DNA of 64,000 nt from assembly GCF_011043625.1 (NCBI RefSeq), contig NZ_JAAKGT010000008.1, forward strand, positions 144,965 to 208,964, given 5' to 3'. This document shows positions 1 through 7,373 of this stretch, piece after piece. The stretch comes from Caulobacter sp. 602-2 (lineage in GTDB: Bacteria; Pseudomonadota; Alphaproteobacteria; Caulobacterales; Caulobacteraceae). The notes beneath the pieces are model-generated. The model ran no database searches. It saw only the letters and a program-made list of their open reading frames with translations, and was not told where the DNA came from. Position 1 is the stretch's first letter. Each line of letters begins with the position of its first letter. Both the position numbers and the translations under genes were made by a program.

Positions 1-311
1 GCCCGGCGAGTGTTCCCCTCCAGGCTGGAATTGAACAGCCCCGCGGGATCCGGCAGCGCCGCGCCCTTGGCGAAGGTCAGCTTGACGTAGGCCTTGTAGG
101 TCTCGCCCGTGCAGACGATGCCGCCGTGCGACCACACCGGCGTGCCGCGCCACTTCCACTCCTCCAGCACGTCGGGATCGGCCTCGTGGATCAGGGCCCG
201 CACCCTGGCCAGGGTCTCTCCGCGCCAGTCGCCCAGCGAGGCGATGCGCTCGTCGATCAGCTTGCTGGCCTGCGCCCCGCTCTGGGGCTCGCCGGCGGCT
301 TCCGCCTTCAT
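1..311 (-). CDS. DUF1801 family protein (3' end outside window)
   Basis: This is the 5' part of a gene that leaves the window on the left. Translation starts at an ATG at 311, preceded on the minus strand by GGGAG. Visible stretches include SLGDWRGETLARVRALI, EEWKWRGTPVWSHGG and YKAYVKLTFAKGAAL, the pattern of DUF1801 (YdhG/YjbR-like) proteins: small cytoplasmic proteins whose biochemical role is not known. It lies 12 bases after a second DUF1801 gene and closes the visible part of an operon led by an ArsR regulator and an SRPBCC protein, a common grouping in soil and freshwater proteobacteria. The C-terminus cannot be judged. Confidence 0.8.
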   Translation of the reverse strand, partial: MKAEAAGEPQSGAQASKLIDERIASLGDWRGETLARVRALIHEADPDVLEEWKWRGTPVWSHGGIVCTGETYKAYVKLTFAKGAALPDPAGLFNSSLEGNTRR

Positions 312-323
312 GTCGTCACTCCC

Positions 324-758
324 TCACATCTTCTCGCCGGGCTGGGCGGCGGCCTGCCGCACCCAGTCGGCGAACCGGGCCTCGTCCCAGGCCCCTTCGC
401 TCAGGCTGTCCTCGTAGACGTCGAGATAGCGCACGTTGGCCTGCTTCGAGGGCCCCGGCGGAGGCGGCTCCAGCGCCGCGCCCTTGAAGAAGGCCACCTT
501 CACGTACTTCGTCATGCAATGCAGGCTGAGGAACCAGCCCTCGCCGTCCGGCGCGCCGTAGAACGGCGAGTTCCACTTCACCGCCTTGCGCACGCCGGGC
601 ACCTCGCGGGCGACCACGGCGTCGATGCGCTCGCCCACCTGTCGCTTCCAGCCGGGCATGGCGGCGATGTAGGCCTGGACGGGCGCGTCGCCGTCGCCCT
701 TGGGGATCTGCGGATTGCCGCCCGCGAGCAGCTTCACGGAACCCTTGTCGCCCGTCAT
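324..758 (-). CDS. DUF1801 family protein
   Basis: A complete 144-residue protein without signal peptide or membrane segment. Residues about 25-110 carry the DUF1801 pattern (VQAYIAAMPGWKRQVGERID, VRKAVKWNSPFYGAP, MTKYVKVAFFKGAAL). The family is cytoplasmic and lacks an assigned reaction; it often accompanies ArsR/SRPBCC genes, as here. It starts 3 bases after the stop of the upstream 68-residue membrane protein and has a GGAGGAAGG ribosome-binding site inside that gene, so the two are translated together. The next gene, 12 bases on, is a paralogue. Confidence 0.85.
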   Translation of the reverse strand: MTGDKGSVKLLAGGNPQIPKGDGDAPVQAYIAAMPGWKRQVGERIDAVVAREVPGVRKAVKWNSPFYGAPDGEGWFLSLHCMTKYVKVAFFKGAALEPPPPGPSKQANVRYLDVYEDSLSEGAWDEARFADWVRQAAAQPGEKM

Positions 759-761
759 GGC

Positions 762-968
762 TCAGCCCTTCCTCCGCCAGCGCAGCACGTAGGGCAGCGC
801 GAACAGATAAAGCCCCGAGACCAGCAGCAGGATCAACGGGATCAGGGCCAGCAGGCCCACCCACGCCGCCGGCTGGCCCTTCGTGGTCATCACGGCGATG
901 TAGGTCAGCACGCCCAGGGTGAAGGCGATGGAGAGCCAGCGATGGCCCTGGCGGATGAAGCCGCTCAT
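762..968 (-). CDS. Small two-helix membrane protein
   Basis: A 68-residue protein with two hydrophobic segments (about residues 12-27, SIAFTLGVLTYIAVM, and 35-58, AWVGLLALIPLILLLVSGLY) and a basic tail (RWRRKG), so an inner-membrane protein with a cytoplasmic C-terminus is likely. The ATG at 968 has a clear GGGAG site (AAAGGGAGAAAACC on the minus strand). I do not recognise a named family. It sits between a palindromic repeat and the DUF1801 pair, probably in the same transcript. Confidence 0.75.
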   Translation of the reverse strand: MSGFIRQGHRWLSIAFTLGVLTYIAVMTTKGQPAAWVGLLALIPLILLLVSGLYLFALPYVLRWRRKG

Positions 969-998
969 GGTTTTCTCCCTTTGTTGTGGTTGCGTGGT

Positions 999-1092
999 CC
1001 TCGTCCTTCGACAAGCTCAGGATGAGGACCATGGTCGGCTCGGCGGCTGAAAACCCTCACCCTGAGCCTGCCGAAGGGCGAGGGTTTCGCCC
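999..1092. repeat. REP-type palindromic repeat pair
   Basis: Two palindromic units lie side by side: CCTCGTCCTTCGACAAGCTC followed by AGGATGAGG at about 999-1028, and ACCCTCACCCTGAGCCTGCC followed by GAAGGGCGAGGGT at about 1053-1087. They fill the gap between the SRPBCC gene, whose stop codon they abut, and the small membrane protein gene. The CTTCGACAAGCTCAGG core is typical of REP elements in alphaproteobacteria. Confidence 0.6.
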
Positions 1093-1512
1093 CTACCCTT
1101 CCTTCGCCAGCAGTCCGTCCAGCTTGTCGAAGAAGGTCTTCCAGCCGGCGTGGGCGCCGCCGTAGGCCTGCTTCTGGTCGGGACGGAAGCCGGCCTGCTC
1201 CATGCGCAGATGCGTGCCGGCGGCGGTGGGGGTCAGCGTCAGGGTGACGATGCTCTTCAGGCCATAGGCCGGGTCCTCGTGGTCGAAGTCCCAGCGGTAG
1301 GCCAGCACGCGGCCCGGCTCGATGGTCAGCACCTCGCAGTCCAGCGTGCCGCCCCACTCGCCCTTCAGCTGGAAGCGATGGCCGACCTTCGGGGCGAAGT
1401 CGTTCTTCATCAGCCATTCCTCGATCAGGTGCGGCTGGGTCAGGGCCCGCCACAGCTTTTCCGGGGGATGCTGGAATTCCCGCTCGACGACGGCGGTGCG
1501 CGTATCGGTCAT
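1093..1512 (-). CDS. SRPBCC family protein (AHSA1/ATPase activator-like)
   Basis: The protein has 139 residues from an ATG at 1512 (MTDTRTAVVEREFQHPPEKL). The helix-grip START/SRPBCC fold of the AHSA1 family is indicated by the N-terminal strand EREFQHPPEKLWRALTQPHLIEEWL, the central WGGTLDCEVLTIEPGRVLAYRW and the C-terminal helix GWKTFFDKLDGLL. Such proteins bind small hydrophobic ligands, but the ligand is unknown here. The start overlaps the stop of the ArsR gene by four bases (ATGA), so the two are translationally coupled. ArsR plus SRPBCC is a very common pairing in proteobacteria, with the regulator controlling its own operon. Confidence 0.9.
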   Translation of the reverse strand: MTDTRTAVVEREFQHPPEKLWRALTQPHLIEEWLMKNDFAPKVGHRFQLKGEWGGTLDCEVLTIEPGRVLAYRWDFDHEDPAYGLKSIVTLTLTPTAAGTHLRMEQAGFRPDQKQAYGGAHAGWKTFFDKLDGLLAKEG

Positions 1513-1832
1513 TGGTCCATCCTGCTCAACAGGTCCTCGAGGGCGTCGAACCGCCCTTCCCAGAACCGCGCCATGTCCTTGGTCCAGTCCGCCAGCGGCC
1601 CCAGGGCCGCCGTACGGGGGCTGTAGTGGGTCTGCCGGCCCTCGTGCCGGTCGGCGACCAGACCGGCCGCCTTCAGCGCCGCCAGGTGCTTGGACACCGC
1701 CGGCTGCGACACCCCCGCCGTCGCCGTCAACGCCCCCACGGTCTGCTCGCCCTCGCGGCACAGCCGCTCGAACAGGGCCCGACGGGTCGGGTCGGCCAGG
1801 GCGCGGAACAGGAGGTCGGTCTGGGTTTCCAT
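1509..1832 (-). CDS. ArsR-family transcriptional regulator
   Basis: A 107-residue winged-helix repressor. The first helices (ALADPTRRALFERL) and the recognition helix region (AGVSQPAVSKHLAALKAAGLV, residues about 38-58) are typical ArsR, followed by the wing RHEGRQTHYSP. There is no Cys pair of the metal-sensing type in the usual alpha-3 position, so it probably senses something other than a thiophilic metal, as is usual for ArsR proteins linked to SRPBCC genes. It is the first gene of the operon and has two palindromes directly in front of its start, which fit autoregulation. Confidence 0.92.
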   Translation of the reverse strand: METQTDLLFRALADPTRRALFERLCREGEQTVGALTATAGVSQPAVSKHLAALKAAGLVADRHEGRQTHYSPRTAALGPLADWTKDMARFWEGRFDALEDLLSRMDQ

Positions 1833-1844
1833 GGGGGATAATCG

Positions 1845-1885
1845 ATAACTGACGGGTTATGTGAGTTTCATAACTGATGAGTTAT
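1845..1885. promoter_or_regulatory. Tandem ATAACT palindromes, candidate ArsR operator
   Basis: Two inverted repeats precede the ArsR gene: ATAACT-GACG-GGTTAT at 1845-1860 and ATAACT-GATG-AGTTAT at 1870-1885. The second has perfect 6-base arms. The centres are 25 bases apart, so they lie on roughly the same helix face. Position (13-53 bases before the ATG) and symmetry fit an autoregulatory operator; binding is inferred. Confidence 0.6.
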
Positions 1886-1910
1886 GAGTTAGTCAATGGG
1901 ACGGTGCTGA

Positions 1911-2010
1911 CCCCCTCCGGCCCTCCGGGCCACCTCCCCCAGAGGGGGAGGATCTAGTCAGCAAGATGCTCCCCCTCTGGGGGAGCTGTCGCGGAGCGAC
2001 TGAGGGGGCC
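1911..2010. repeat. Dispersed CCCCCTCTGGGGGAG palindromic repeat, copy A
   Basis: Two palindromic modules stand in tandem: CCTCCGGCCCTCCGGGCCAC with CTCCCCCAGAGGGGGAGGAT, then ATGCTCCCCCTCTGGGGGAG with CTGTCGCGGAGCGACTGAGG. The same modules recur at 12583, 29291, 35157 and 41836 (related form at 2611), always between genes. No reading frame runs through it. Confidence 0.8.
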
Positions 2011-2610
2011 GCGCGGAGGCGCGGCTTCTCCGCCTCTCGCGCGATTGCGCAGAGCTGATGGAGAGGGCGCGGGGCGTCCGGGCTTCGCCCGGATGTGTGA
2101 GTTTCAAGTACCGTTTCGACGAAGCTGAACGCCCCGCGCGATCGTTATCCCTCAGGCCGGGGCGCGCAGGCCTCTTCCGCCTTTTACCCCTTCCCCATGC
2201 AGGGCGCCCCGTTTCTTGACGGCCAGGCGTGCATGGCGGCGCGGACCCTTGGACGGGCGGGAGCCTATTTAGGCAAGCTCCCGATGGATGGGTTTACGTC
2301 CCCCATCCTCATTTAAGCCTGGCCCGGCCCTGCTCACGCAGCTCCGGCGGCCCCGCTCGATCGCATCACCGCCGCACGCTTCGGGCCGGATCCTTGCGCC
2401 CTCTCCCCGCGACGGGACAGCTTTGAGTGTACGGCGGGTTTGAGCCCGTCTGATCCAGGGGCGCGAGAAAGTTGGAAGTGGTTGAGTTCGTGGAACTCTT
2501 TTCGGGATACGCCGGGGATCCACGCGGCTCCATCCCCGTCCGCGGGTCTTCTCCCTTCCCCCTCGATGGGGAAGGGCTTAGGGGCGCATAGGCCAGCGCC
2601 GCGACGGCTG
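2011..2610. other. Gene-free stretch with strong hairpins, possible structured RNA
   Basis: No coding frame here has a ribosome-binding site or recognisable product. The stretch 2259-2503 forms several hairpins: GGGAGC/GCTCCC (2259-2282, with inner GCCTA/TAGGC), GGATGGG/CCCATCC (2286-2308), and GAGTTC-GTG-GAACTC followed by TTTTC (2484-2503), which resembles a weak plus-strand terminator. A non-coding RNA is possible, but I could not match it to tmRNA, RNase P RNA or SRP RNA from their conserved cores. Confidence 0.3.
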
Positions 2611-2665
2611 AAAACGTCCCCCCTCCGTCGCCTTCGGCGACACCTCCCCCACCGGGGGAGGATTT
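2611..2665. repeat. Dispersed palindromic repeat, copy B (short form)
   Basis: A single module, TCGCCTTCGGCGA followed by ACCTCCCCCACCGGGGGAGG, abuts the end of the isovaleryl-CoA dehydrogenase gene. The lead-in GCTGAAAACGTCCCCCC is also seen at 29370, next to another copy, so the conserved unit extends beyond the hairpin. Confidence 0.7.
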
Positions 2666-2670
2666 TGTTT

Positions 2671-3843
2671 CTACGCCCCGACCAGTTCGCGGCCGATCAG
2701 GTAGCGGCGGATTTCGTTGGTGCCGGCGCCGATGTCGTAGAGCTTGGCGTCGCGCAGCAGGCGCTCGACCGGCCATTCCTTGGTGTAGCCGGCCCCGCCC
2801 AGGGCCTGGATGGCTTCCAGGGACACCTTCACGGCGTTCTCGCTGGCCATCAGGATCGCGCCAGCGGCGTCGAAGCGGGTGGTCTTGCCCGCGTCGCAGG
2901 CCCTGGCGACGGCGTAGACATAAGCCCGCGCCGAGTTGAGGGCCACGTACATGTCGGCGACCTTGCCCTGCATCAGCTGGAACGAGCCGATCGCCTGGCC
3001 GAACTGCTTGCGGTCGCGCACGTAGGGCAGCACGTAGTCGAGGCAGGCCTGCATGATGCCCAGGGGGCCGGCCGACAGCACGGCGCGCTCGTAGTCGAGG
3101 CCGCTCATCAGCACCCCGACGCCGCCGCCCACCGGGCCCATGACGTTCTCCTCGGGGATCTCGCAGTCCTCGAACACCAGCTCGGCGGTGTCGGAGCCGC
3201 GCATGCCCATCTTGTCGAGCTTCTTGGAGACGCTGAACCCCTTCATGCCTTTCTCGACCAGGAAGGCGGTGATGCCGCGGCTGCCTTCGCCGGTCTTGGC
3301 GTAGACCACCAGCACGTCGGCGTGCGGGGCGTTGGTGATCCAGAACTTGGCGCCGTTCAGCACGTAGCGGTCACCGACCTGCTCGGCGCGCAGCTTCATC
3401 GAGACGACGTCCGAGCCGGCGCCGGCCTCGCTCATCGCCAGGGAGCCGACATGCTCGCCGCTGATCAGCTTGGGCAGGTAGCGGGTCTTCTGCTCGGGCG
3501 TGGCCCAGCGGCGGATCTGGTTGACGCAGAGGTTGGAGTGGGCGCCGTAGGACAGGCCCACCGAGGCCGAGGCGCGGGAGATCTCCTCCATGGCCACCAC
3601 GTGCTCGAGATAGCCGAGGCCGAGCCCCCCGAATTCCTCCTCGACCGTGATGCCGTGCAGGCCAAGGTCGCCCATCGGGACCCACAGCTCGCGCGGGAAG
3701 GCGTTGGTCTCGTCGATCCGGGCCGCCAGGGGCGCGATCTTGTCGGCGGCGAAGCGGGCCGTGGTTTCACGAATCGCGTCGGCCGTCTCGCCGAGCGCGA
3801 AGTCCATCGAGGGTGCGGTTTGCAGCGTCATGCCCAGAGGCAT
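2671..3843 (-). CDS. ivd: Isovaleryl-CoA dehydrogenase
   Basis: A 390-residue acyl-CoA dehydrogenase that oxidises isovaleryl-CoA to 3-methylcrotonyl-CoA in leucine breakdown, using FAD and electron-transfer flavoprotein. The three acyl-CoA dehydrogenase domains are present. [15 protein letters not shown] places the catalytic glutamate at E252, the position used by isovaleryl-CoA dehydrogenases rather than the C-terminal position of most relatives. [12 protein letters not shown] and FWITNA are the flavin-binding signatures and GTNEIRR closes the protein. A second ATG four codons in (MTLQTAPSM) may be the true start, as neither has a strong ribosome-binding site. No other leucine-pathway gene is adjacent. 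Confidence 0.9.
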   Translation of the reverse strand: MPLGMTLQTAPSMDFALGETADAIRETTARFAADKIAPLAARIDETNAFPRELWVPMGDLGLHGITVEEEFGGLGLGYLEHVVAMEEISRASASVGLSYGAHSNLCVNQIRRWATPEQKTRYLPKLISGEHVGSLAMSEAGAGSDVVSMKLRAEQVGDRYVLNGAKFWITNAPHADVLVVYAKTGEGSRGITAFLVEKGMKGFSVSKKLDKMGMRGSDTAELVFEDCEIPEENVMGPVGGGVGVLMSGLDYERAVLSAGPLGIMQACLDYVLPYVRDRKQFGQAIGSFQLMQGKVADMYVALNSARAYVYAVARACDAGKTTRFDAAGAILMASENAVKVSLEAIQALGGAGYTKEWPVERLLRDAKLYDIGAGTNEIRRYLIGRELVGA

Positions 3844-3849
3844 AGCACA

Positions 3850-3882
3850 AACGCCCGCCGATCAACGAGACCAGCGGGCGTT
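3850..3882 (-). terminator. Hairpin downstream of spmX
   Basis: AACGCCCGC (3850-3858) pairs with GCGGGCGTT (3874-3882) around a 15-base loop. On the minus strand it follows the spmX stop by about 60 bases. The trailing T-run is poor (TTGTGC), so termination may be partial or the hairpin may protect the mRNA end. Confidence 0.4.
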
Positions 3883-3942
3883 CATGCTCTTTTCTTCGGC
3901 GATCAGGGGTCCGACCGGCCTTTCAGCCACGGCGTTCGACGA

Positions 3943-5232
3943 TCATTCGTCGTCCAGATCGGGTCCGCCCAGCTTGCGCAGCAGCAGATAGGCCGAGACC
4001 GCAAAGCAGATGACGCCGATGACGCTGGCGCCCCAGCCGAACATGCGCACGGCGGTCAGGCCCGGATCGGAGGCCACCGACAGGTTCCACAGTACGCCGC
4101 CGCCGAACAGGGCCAGGCCCAGCAGGCCCAGGCTGACCAGCAGGCTGCCGCCGCCGAAGGCCGGCTGCTCGGGCGGGTTCAGCGGCACGTCCAGGGTCTG
4201 GATGTCGACCTCGGCGCCGCTGGTCGAGAAGCCGCCCAGGTTGAAGGGTGACCGGGCCGGCTCGCGGGCGGTCTCGAACAGGGTCGGCTCGACCTGCGAC
4301 GGGAGGGGGGCCGGCGCCGCCGGAGGATCGGGCACGAACAGCGGAGCCTGGGCCGGAACCGGCTCTTCCGGCGTCAGGCGGAAGGGCTCCAGGGTCGGCG
4401 CGGGCTCGACGGGCGCGTGCAGCACCGGGGCGGGCTCGGCGGCCGGGACCGGCGCGGGGGCCGCAGCGGGAGCCAGCGGCGGCTCGGGCATGGCCAGGTC
4501 CTGCACCGGCTTGACGACCGGGCGGACGGGCTCGTCGGCCAGGATGGCTTCCAGGCGGGCGCTGACGGCCGCGGCGGCCTGCTGGCTGGCGCTGGGGGCG
4601 TCCTCTTCCGGCACGGCCGGGGTCAGGGGCGCGGGGCCTTCCTCGCGCTCGGCGACGGCCCTGTCGCCCTCCAGGCGGGCCGAGACGGCGGCCGGGGTCT
4701 GTTTCGGAACAGCGCAGCTGGCGTCGTAGTCGACCTTGGGCCGCAGCACCGGGCTGGGCGCGGGCACCCACTGGCCGTCGGGCGGGGTCAGGAACAGGGT
4801 CTTCTCGGCGGCGCGGCGGCGCACCAGGGCGTCGATGACGATCCGCTCGCCCTCGAAGTCGGCCTTGCGCCACATCTCCATGGCGCAGGCGGCCTGCAGC
4901 AGCGAGCCCTCGTTGATCCGGCGCAGCACGCCCGAGCGCATGAAGTTCTCGGTCCCGATGTTGAACGCAAAGCAGGTCAGGGCGTCGAACTGGTTCTGGT
5001 TCAGCGGGGCGTAGGTGTGCTCGTTCACCGCATGGGCCACGGTGATCAGGTCGTAGAGCAGCAGGGCCTCGGCGTCCTGTTCCGAGACGCTGGCGCCGCC
5101 CCGGGCGGTCAGGGTGTGCCCGTAGCCGATCGTCCAGCGGCCGTCGGGCAGCTGGGCGGCTTTCTGCCGATAGCCCTCGAATCTCTTGATGAGATCGACG
5201 GCGGCGCGGGAGACCTGATGACGCGGCTTCAT
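3943..5232 (-). CDS. spmX: SpmX, stalk/cell-pole muramidase-fold protein
   Basis: A 429-residue protein with an N-terminal GH24 (phage lysozyme-like) domain of about 150 residues, a long Pro/Ala/Glu-rich middle (about 175-350) and two C-terminal membrane helices (LLVSLGLLGLALFGGGVLW; VIGVICFAVSAYLLL). This layout is that of Caulobacter SpmX, which marks the stalked pole and recruits and activates the kinase DivJ. The ATG at 5232 puts the catalytic-type glutamate at E19 (IKRFEGYR), matching the known SpmX numbering; the 19-codon longer frame lacks that fit. TIGYGHT is intact, but the Asp/Cys that normally precedes the P-x-G of active phage lysozymes is a Leu (AAQLPDGRW). A sigma-54-like promoter lies just upstream. 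Confidence 0.92.
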   Translation of the reverse strand: MKPRHQVSRAAVDLIKRFEGYRQKAAQLPDGRWTIGYGHTLTARGGASVSEQDAEALLLYDLITVAHAVNEHTYAPLNQNQFDALTCFAFNIGTENFMRSGVLRRINEGSLLQAACAMEMWRKADFEGERIVIDALVRRRAAEKTLFLTPPDGQWVPAPSPVLRPKVDYDASCAVPKQTPAAVSARLEGDRAVAEREEGPAPLTPAVPEEDAPSASQQAAAAVSARLEAILADEPVRPVVKPVQDLAMPEPPLAPAAAPAPVPAAEPAPVLHAPVEPAPTLEPFRLTPEEPVPAQAPLFVPDPPAAPAPLPSQVEPTLFETAREPARSPFNLGGFSTSGAEVDIQTLDVPLNPPEQPAFGGGSLLVSLGLLGLALFGGGVLWNLSVASDPGLTAVRMFGWGASVIGVICFAVSAYLLLRKLGGPDLDDE

Positions 5233-5285
5233 CGCGAGAAACGACCCAATTTGAAACAGGGGCGGATGCCCTCGCCTCGTCCCGC

Positions 5286-5299
5286 GCAAGACCGGCGCC
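5286..5299 (-). promoter_or_regulatory. Candidate sigma-54 promoter of spmX
   Basis: On the minus strand GGCGCCGGTCTTGC has the -24 GG and -12 GC separated by exactly 10 bases, with the TTGC typical of RpoN promoters. Transcription would begin near 5275, about 43 bases before the spmX ATG. In C. crescentus spmX is activated by TacA with sigma-54, which fits. The site itself is inferred. Confidence 0.5.
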
Positions 5300-5343
5300 G
5301 TTTCTCAAGGAATGGGTAAGAAAAATGAACCGGACGGCCAGGA

Positions 5344-6786
5344 TCAATTGAACAGCAGCGCCGCGATCAGCAGCACCGAGAAGAAGCCGGCGAAGTCGGT
5401 CAGGAAGGTCACGAAGATCGACGACGACACGGCCGGGTCGCGGCCCATCTTCTCCAGCGTCAGCGGCGCCAGGATGCCGCCGACGGCGGCGGTGAAGATG
5501 TTGACCACCAGCGCCAGGGCCACGGTCAGCGACAGCTTGGGATTGTCGTAGAAGACATAGACCGCCCCGCCCATCACGATGGCCAGGGTCAGGCCGTTCA
5601 TCAGGCCCACCAGCAGCTCGCGGGTGATGATGCGCGTGGCGTTGGCGGCCGTCAGCTCCTTGCTCGACAGCGCCCGCACGGCCACCGCCAGCGTCTGGGT
5701 GCCGGCGTTGCCGCCCAGCGACGAGACGATCGGCATCAGCACCGCCAGGGCCACCAGCTTGGAGATCTCTTCCTGGAACAGGGCGATGCCCGAAACCGAG
5801 ATGGTCGCGGTCAGGAGGTTCAGCAGCAGCCAGGGCAGGCGCGAGCGCACGATCTCGACGACGCTGGCGTCGCGGCCGACGTCGGACACGTTGGCCAGCG
5901 CCAGGATGTCTTCCTGCGCCTCCTCGCGGATGACGCCGACGATGTCGTCGACGGTGATCTGGCCCACCAGGCGACCACCGGCCTCGACGACCGGGGCGCT
6001 GATCAGGTGGTACTTGTCGAAGATGTAGGCCACCTCCTCCTGGTCCATGTCGACGGTGATCTCGGTCACCGGCTCCATGATCTCGGCCAGGGGGGTCTCC
6101 AGCTTGCTGGTCAGCAGCAGGCTGATCGGCAGGGCGCCGACGGGGGTGTACGAGGGGTCGACCACATAGACGTCGAAGAACAGCTCCGGCAGGCTGTCGC
6201 CCGACTGGCGCACGTGCTCGATCGTGTGGCCGACGGTCCAGAACTGCGGCGCGGCCAGGAACTCGCGCTGCATCAGGCGGCCGGCGGTCTCGTCCTCGTA
6301 GGACAGCGTGGTCTCGATGGCCGCCCGGTCGGTCTCGCCCATGGCCGCCAGCACCTGGAAGCGCTTGGTGTCGTCCAGGTCGTCGATGACGTCGGCGGCG
6401 TCGTCGGTGTCCAGCTCTTCCAGCGCGCGGGCCAGGGTGACCGACGGGGTCGCCTCCAGCACCTCCTCGCGGATGTTGTCTTCCAGTTCGGAGATGATCT
6501 CGCCCAGCGCGTGGGGCGCCAGGACGGGGATGACCTCCTCGCGATAGGCGGCCGACAGGAAGCCCATCAGGTCGGCGACGTCGGCCGGGTCGAGCGCGCC
6601 CACCAGCTCGGACAGGCGCGCGGTGTCGCCGCGATCGGCCGCGTCGACCACCATCTCCACATAGTCGGGCTTGAGGGCGTAGTCGTCGCCGAGCGCCAGG
6701 TCTTCGAGATCCTCGACGACCTCGGGCTCGGGAATGGTCAGGGCGTGGCGCGCGTCTTCGCTCAGGTCGGCGTTTTCCCGGGTCAT
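5344..6786 (-). CDS. mgtE: Magnesium transporter MgtE
   Basis: A 480-residue inner-membrane Mg2+ channel/transporter. The acidic N-terminal MgtE-N domain (about 35-150, EELDTDDAADVIDDLDD) is followed by a CBS pair (about 155-275), a connecting helix and five membrane helices with the family signature LMPIVSSLGGNAGTQTLAVA. The cytosolic N and CBS domains sense Mg2+ and gate the pore in characterised members. The start at 6786 is chosen because AGGAGGT lies 5 bases upstream; the frame stays open for 30 more codons without such a site. The gene stands alone, between spmX and tRNA-Leu. Confidence 0.93.
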   Translation of the reverse strand: MTRENADLSEDARHALTIPEPEVVEDLEDLALGDDYALKPDYVEMVVDAADRGDTARLSELVGALDPADVADLMGFLSAAYREEVIPVLAPHALGEIISELEDNIREEVLEATPSVTLARALEELDTDDAADVIDDLDDTKRFQVLAAMGETDRAAIETTLSYEDETAGRLMQREFLAAPQFWTVGHTIEHVRQSGDSLPELFFDVYVVDPSYTPVGALPISLLLTSKLETPLAEIMEPVTEITVDMDQEEVAYIFDKYHLISAPVVEAGGRLVGQITVDDIVGVIREEAQEDILALANVSDVGRDASVVEIVRSRLPWLLLNLLTATISVSGIALFQEEISKLVALAVLMPIVSSLGGNAGTQTLAVAVRALSSKELTAANATRIITRELLVGLMNGLTLAIVMGGAVYVFYDNPKLSLTVALALVVNIFTAAVGGILAPLTLEKMGRDPAVSSSIFVTFLTDFAGFFSVLLIAALLFN

Positions 6787-6886
6787 GGGGACCTCCTGAA
6801 CTTTAGGCGAGGCTTGAGCTGCGCGCGCGTGATCCGAATGATTGAAAGCCGAAGCTTGGCGGGCGGTTGCTCCCAAACCTTGGCCG

Positions 6887-6939
6887 AAAAATGGTTAGAG
6901 CGCGGAAGGCGATTCGGAAACCGAAGCCTGCCGCGCTCT
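6887..6939 (-). terminator. Terminator of tRNA-Leu
   Basis: On the minus strand the hairpin AGAGCGCGG (arms at 6897-6905 and 6931-6939), with inner AGGC/GCCT and TTCGG/CCGAA pairings, is followed by a five-T run (6887-6891 read in reverse). It begins 13 bases after the tRNA CCA end. Confidence 0.75.
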
Positions 6940-6952
6940 ACGCAAGTTCACC

Positions 6953-7037
6953 TGGTGCGGTCGAGAAGACTCGAACTTCCACGGGTTGCCCCACAGCGAC
7001 CTCAACGCTGCGCGTCTACCAATTCCGCCACGACCGC
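6953..7037 (-). tRNA. tRNA-Leu (anticodon GAG)
   Basis: The minus strand folds as a class II tRNA of 85 bases: acceptor stem GCGGTCG/CGACCGC, D-arm GGCGGAATTGGTAGACGC, anticodon arm CAGCG-TTGAGGT-CGCTG giving anticodon GAG (reads CUC and CUU), a long variable arm (TGGGGCAACCCG), T-arm with GTTCGAGTC, discriminator A and an encoded CCA. The long variable arm and A73 are leucine tRNA traits. It is a single-gene unit with its own terminator. Confidence 0.95.
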
Positions 7038-7121
7038 TCGTGGTGAGGCGCGGCAGGTAGCAAACTGAATCGGCTTTGGGAAGAGGAGAGTTCGATTATC
7101 TCGAAGAACCCACAGGGAACT

Positions 7122-7373
7122 TCAGGCGCCGCCGGCCATGTAGTCGTAGACGTCGGCCGGGCCGGTCACCTGGATGGCGATGCGATCGTCGTTGATCTGG
7201 ATCTCGCCGCGGGCGATCGGGTGGTTGTTGGCCAGGATCCAGACCTCGTCGTTGGTCTTGGCGTCCAGCGGGATCACCGCGCCGCGGCCCATGCGCAGCA
7301 GTTGCTGCATCGGCAGGATCGACCGGCCGAGCAGAACGGAGATCTCGACATTGACGGCGTTGACCTGGCTCAC
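7122..7373 (-). CDS. FliN-like SpoA-domain protein (orphan)
   Basis: The protein has 83 residues from a GTG at 7373 (VSQVNAVNVEIS), preceded by AGGGG. It aligns over its whole length with the C-terminal SpoA domain of the flagellar switch protein FliN: VNVEISVLLGRSILPMQQLL, the GRGAVIPLDAKTND turn and ANNHPIARGEIQI. FliN forms the C-ring that controls rotation direction and export. No other flagellar gene is nearby, and the N-terminal part of normal FliN is missing, so this may be a second, divergent copy. A longer frame from an ATG at 7436 would run into the lipB leader and adds no family sequence. lipB is divergently transcribed 75 bases away. Confidence 0.75.
   Translation of the reverse strand: MSQVNAVNVEISVLLGRSILPMQQLLRMGRGAVIPLDAKTNDEVWILANNHPIARGEIQINDDRIAIQVTGPADVYDYMAGGA

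Noticed and set aside
2269..2523. An 84-codon minus-strand frame in the gene-free stretch
   Set aside because: Arg/Pro-rich, no ribosome-binding site, overlaps the hairpins; more likely non-coding.
2050..2560. tmRNA, RNase P RNA or SRP RNA
   Set aside because: I looked for the tag coding sequence, the GAGGAAAGTCCGGGC core and the SRP tetraloop region and found none on either strand.
3943..5232. Phage lysozyme as a sign of a prophage
   Set aside because: The GH24 domain is fused to a Pro-rich linker and two C-terminal membrane helices, the layout of SpmX; no phage genes are near.
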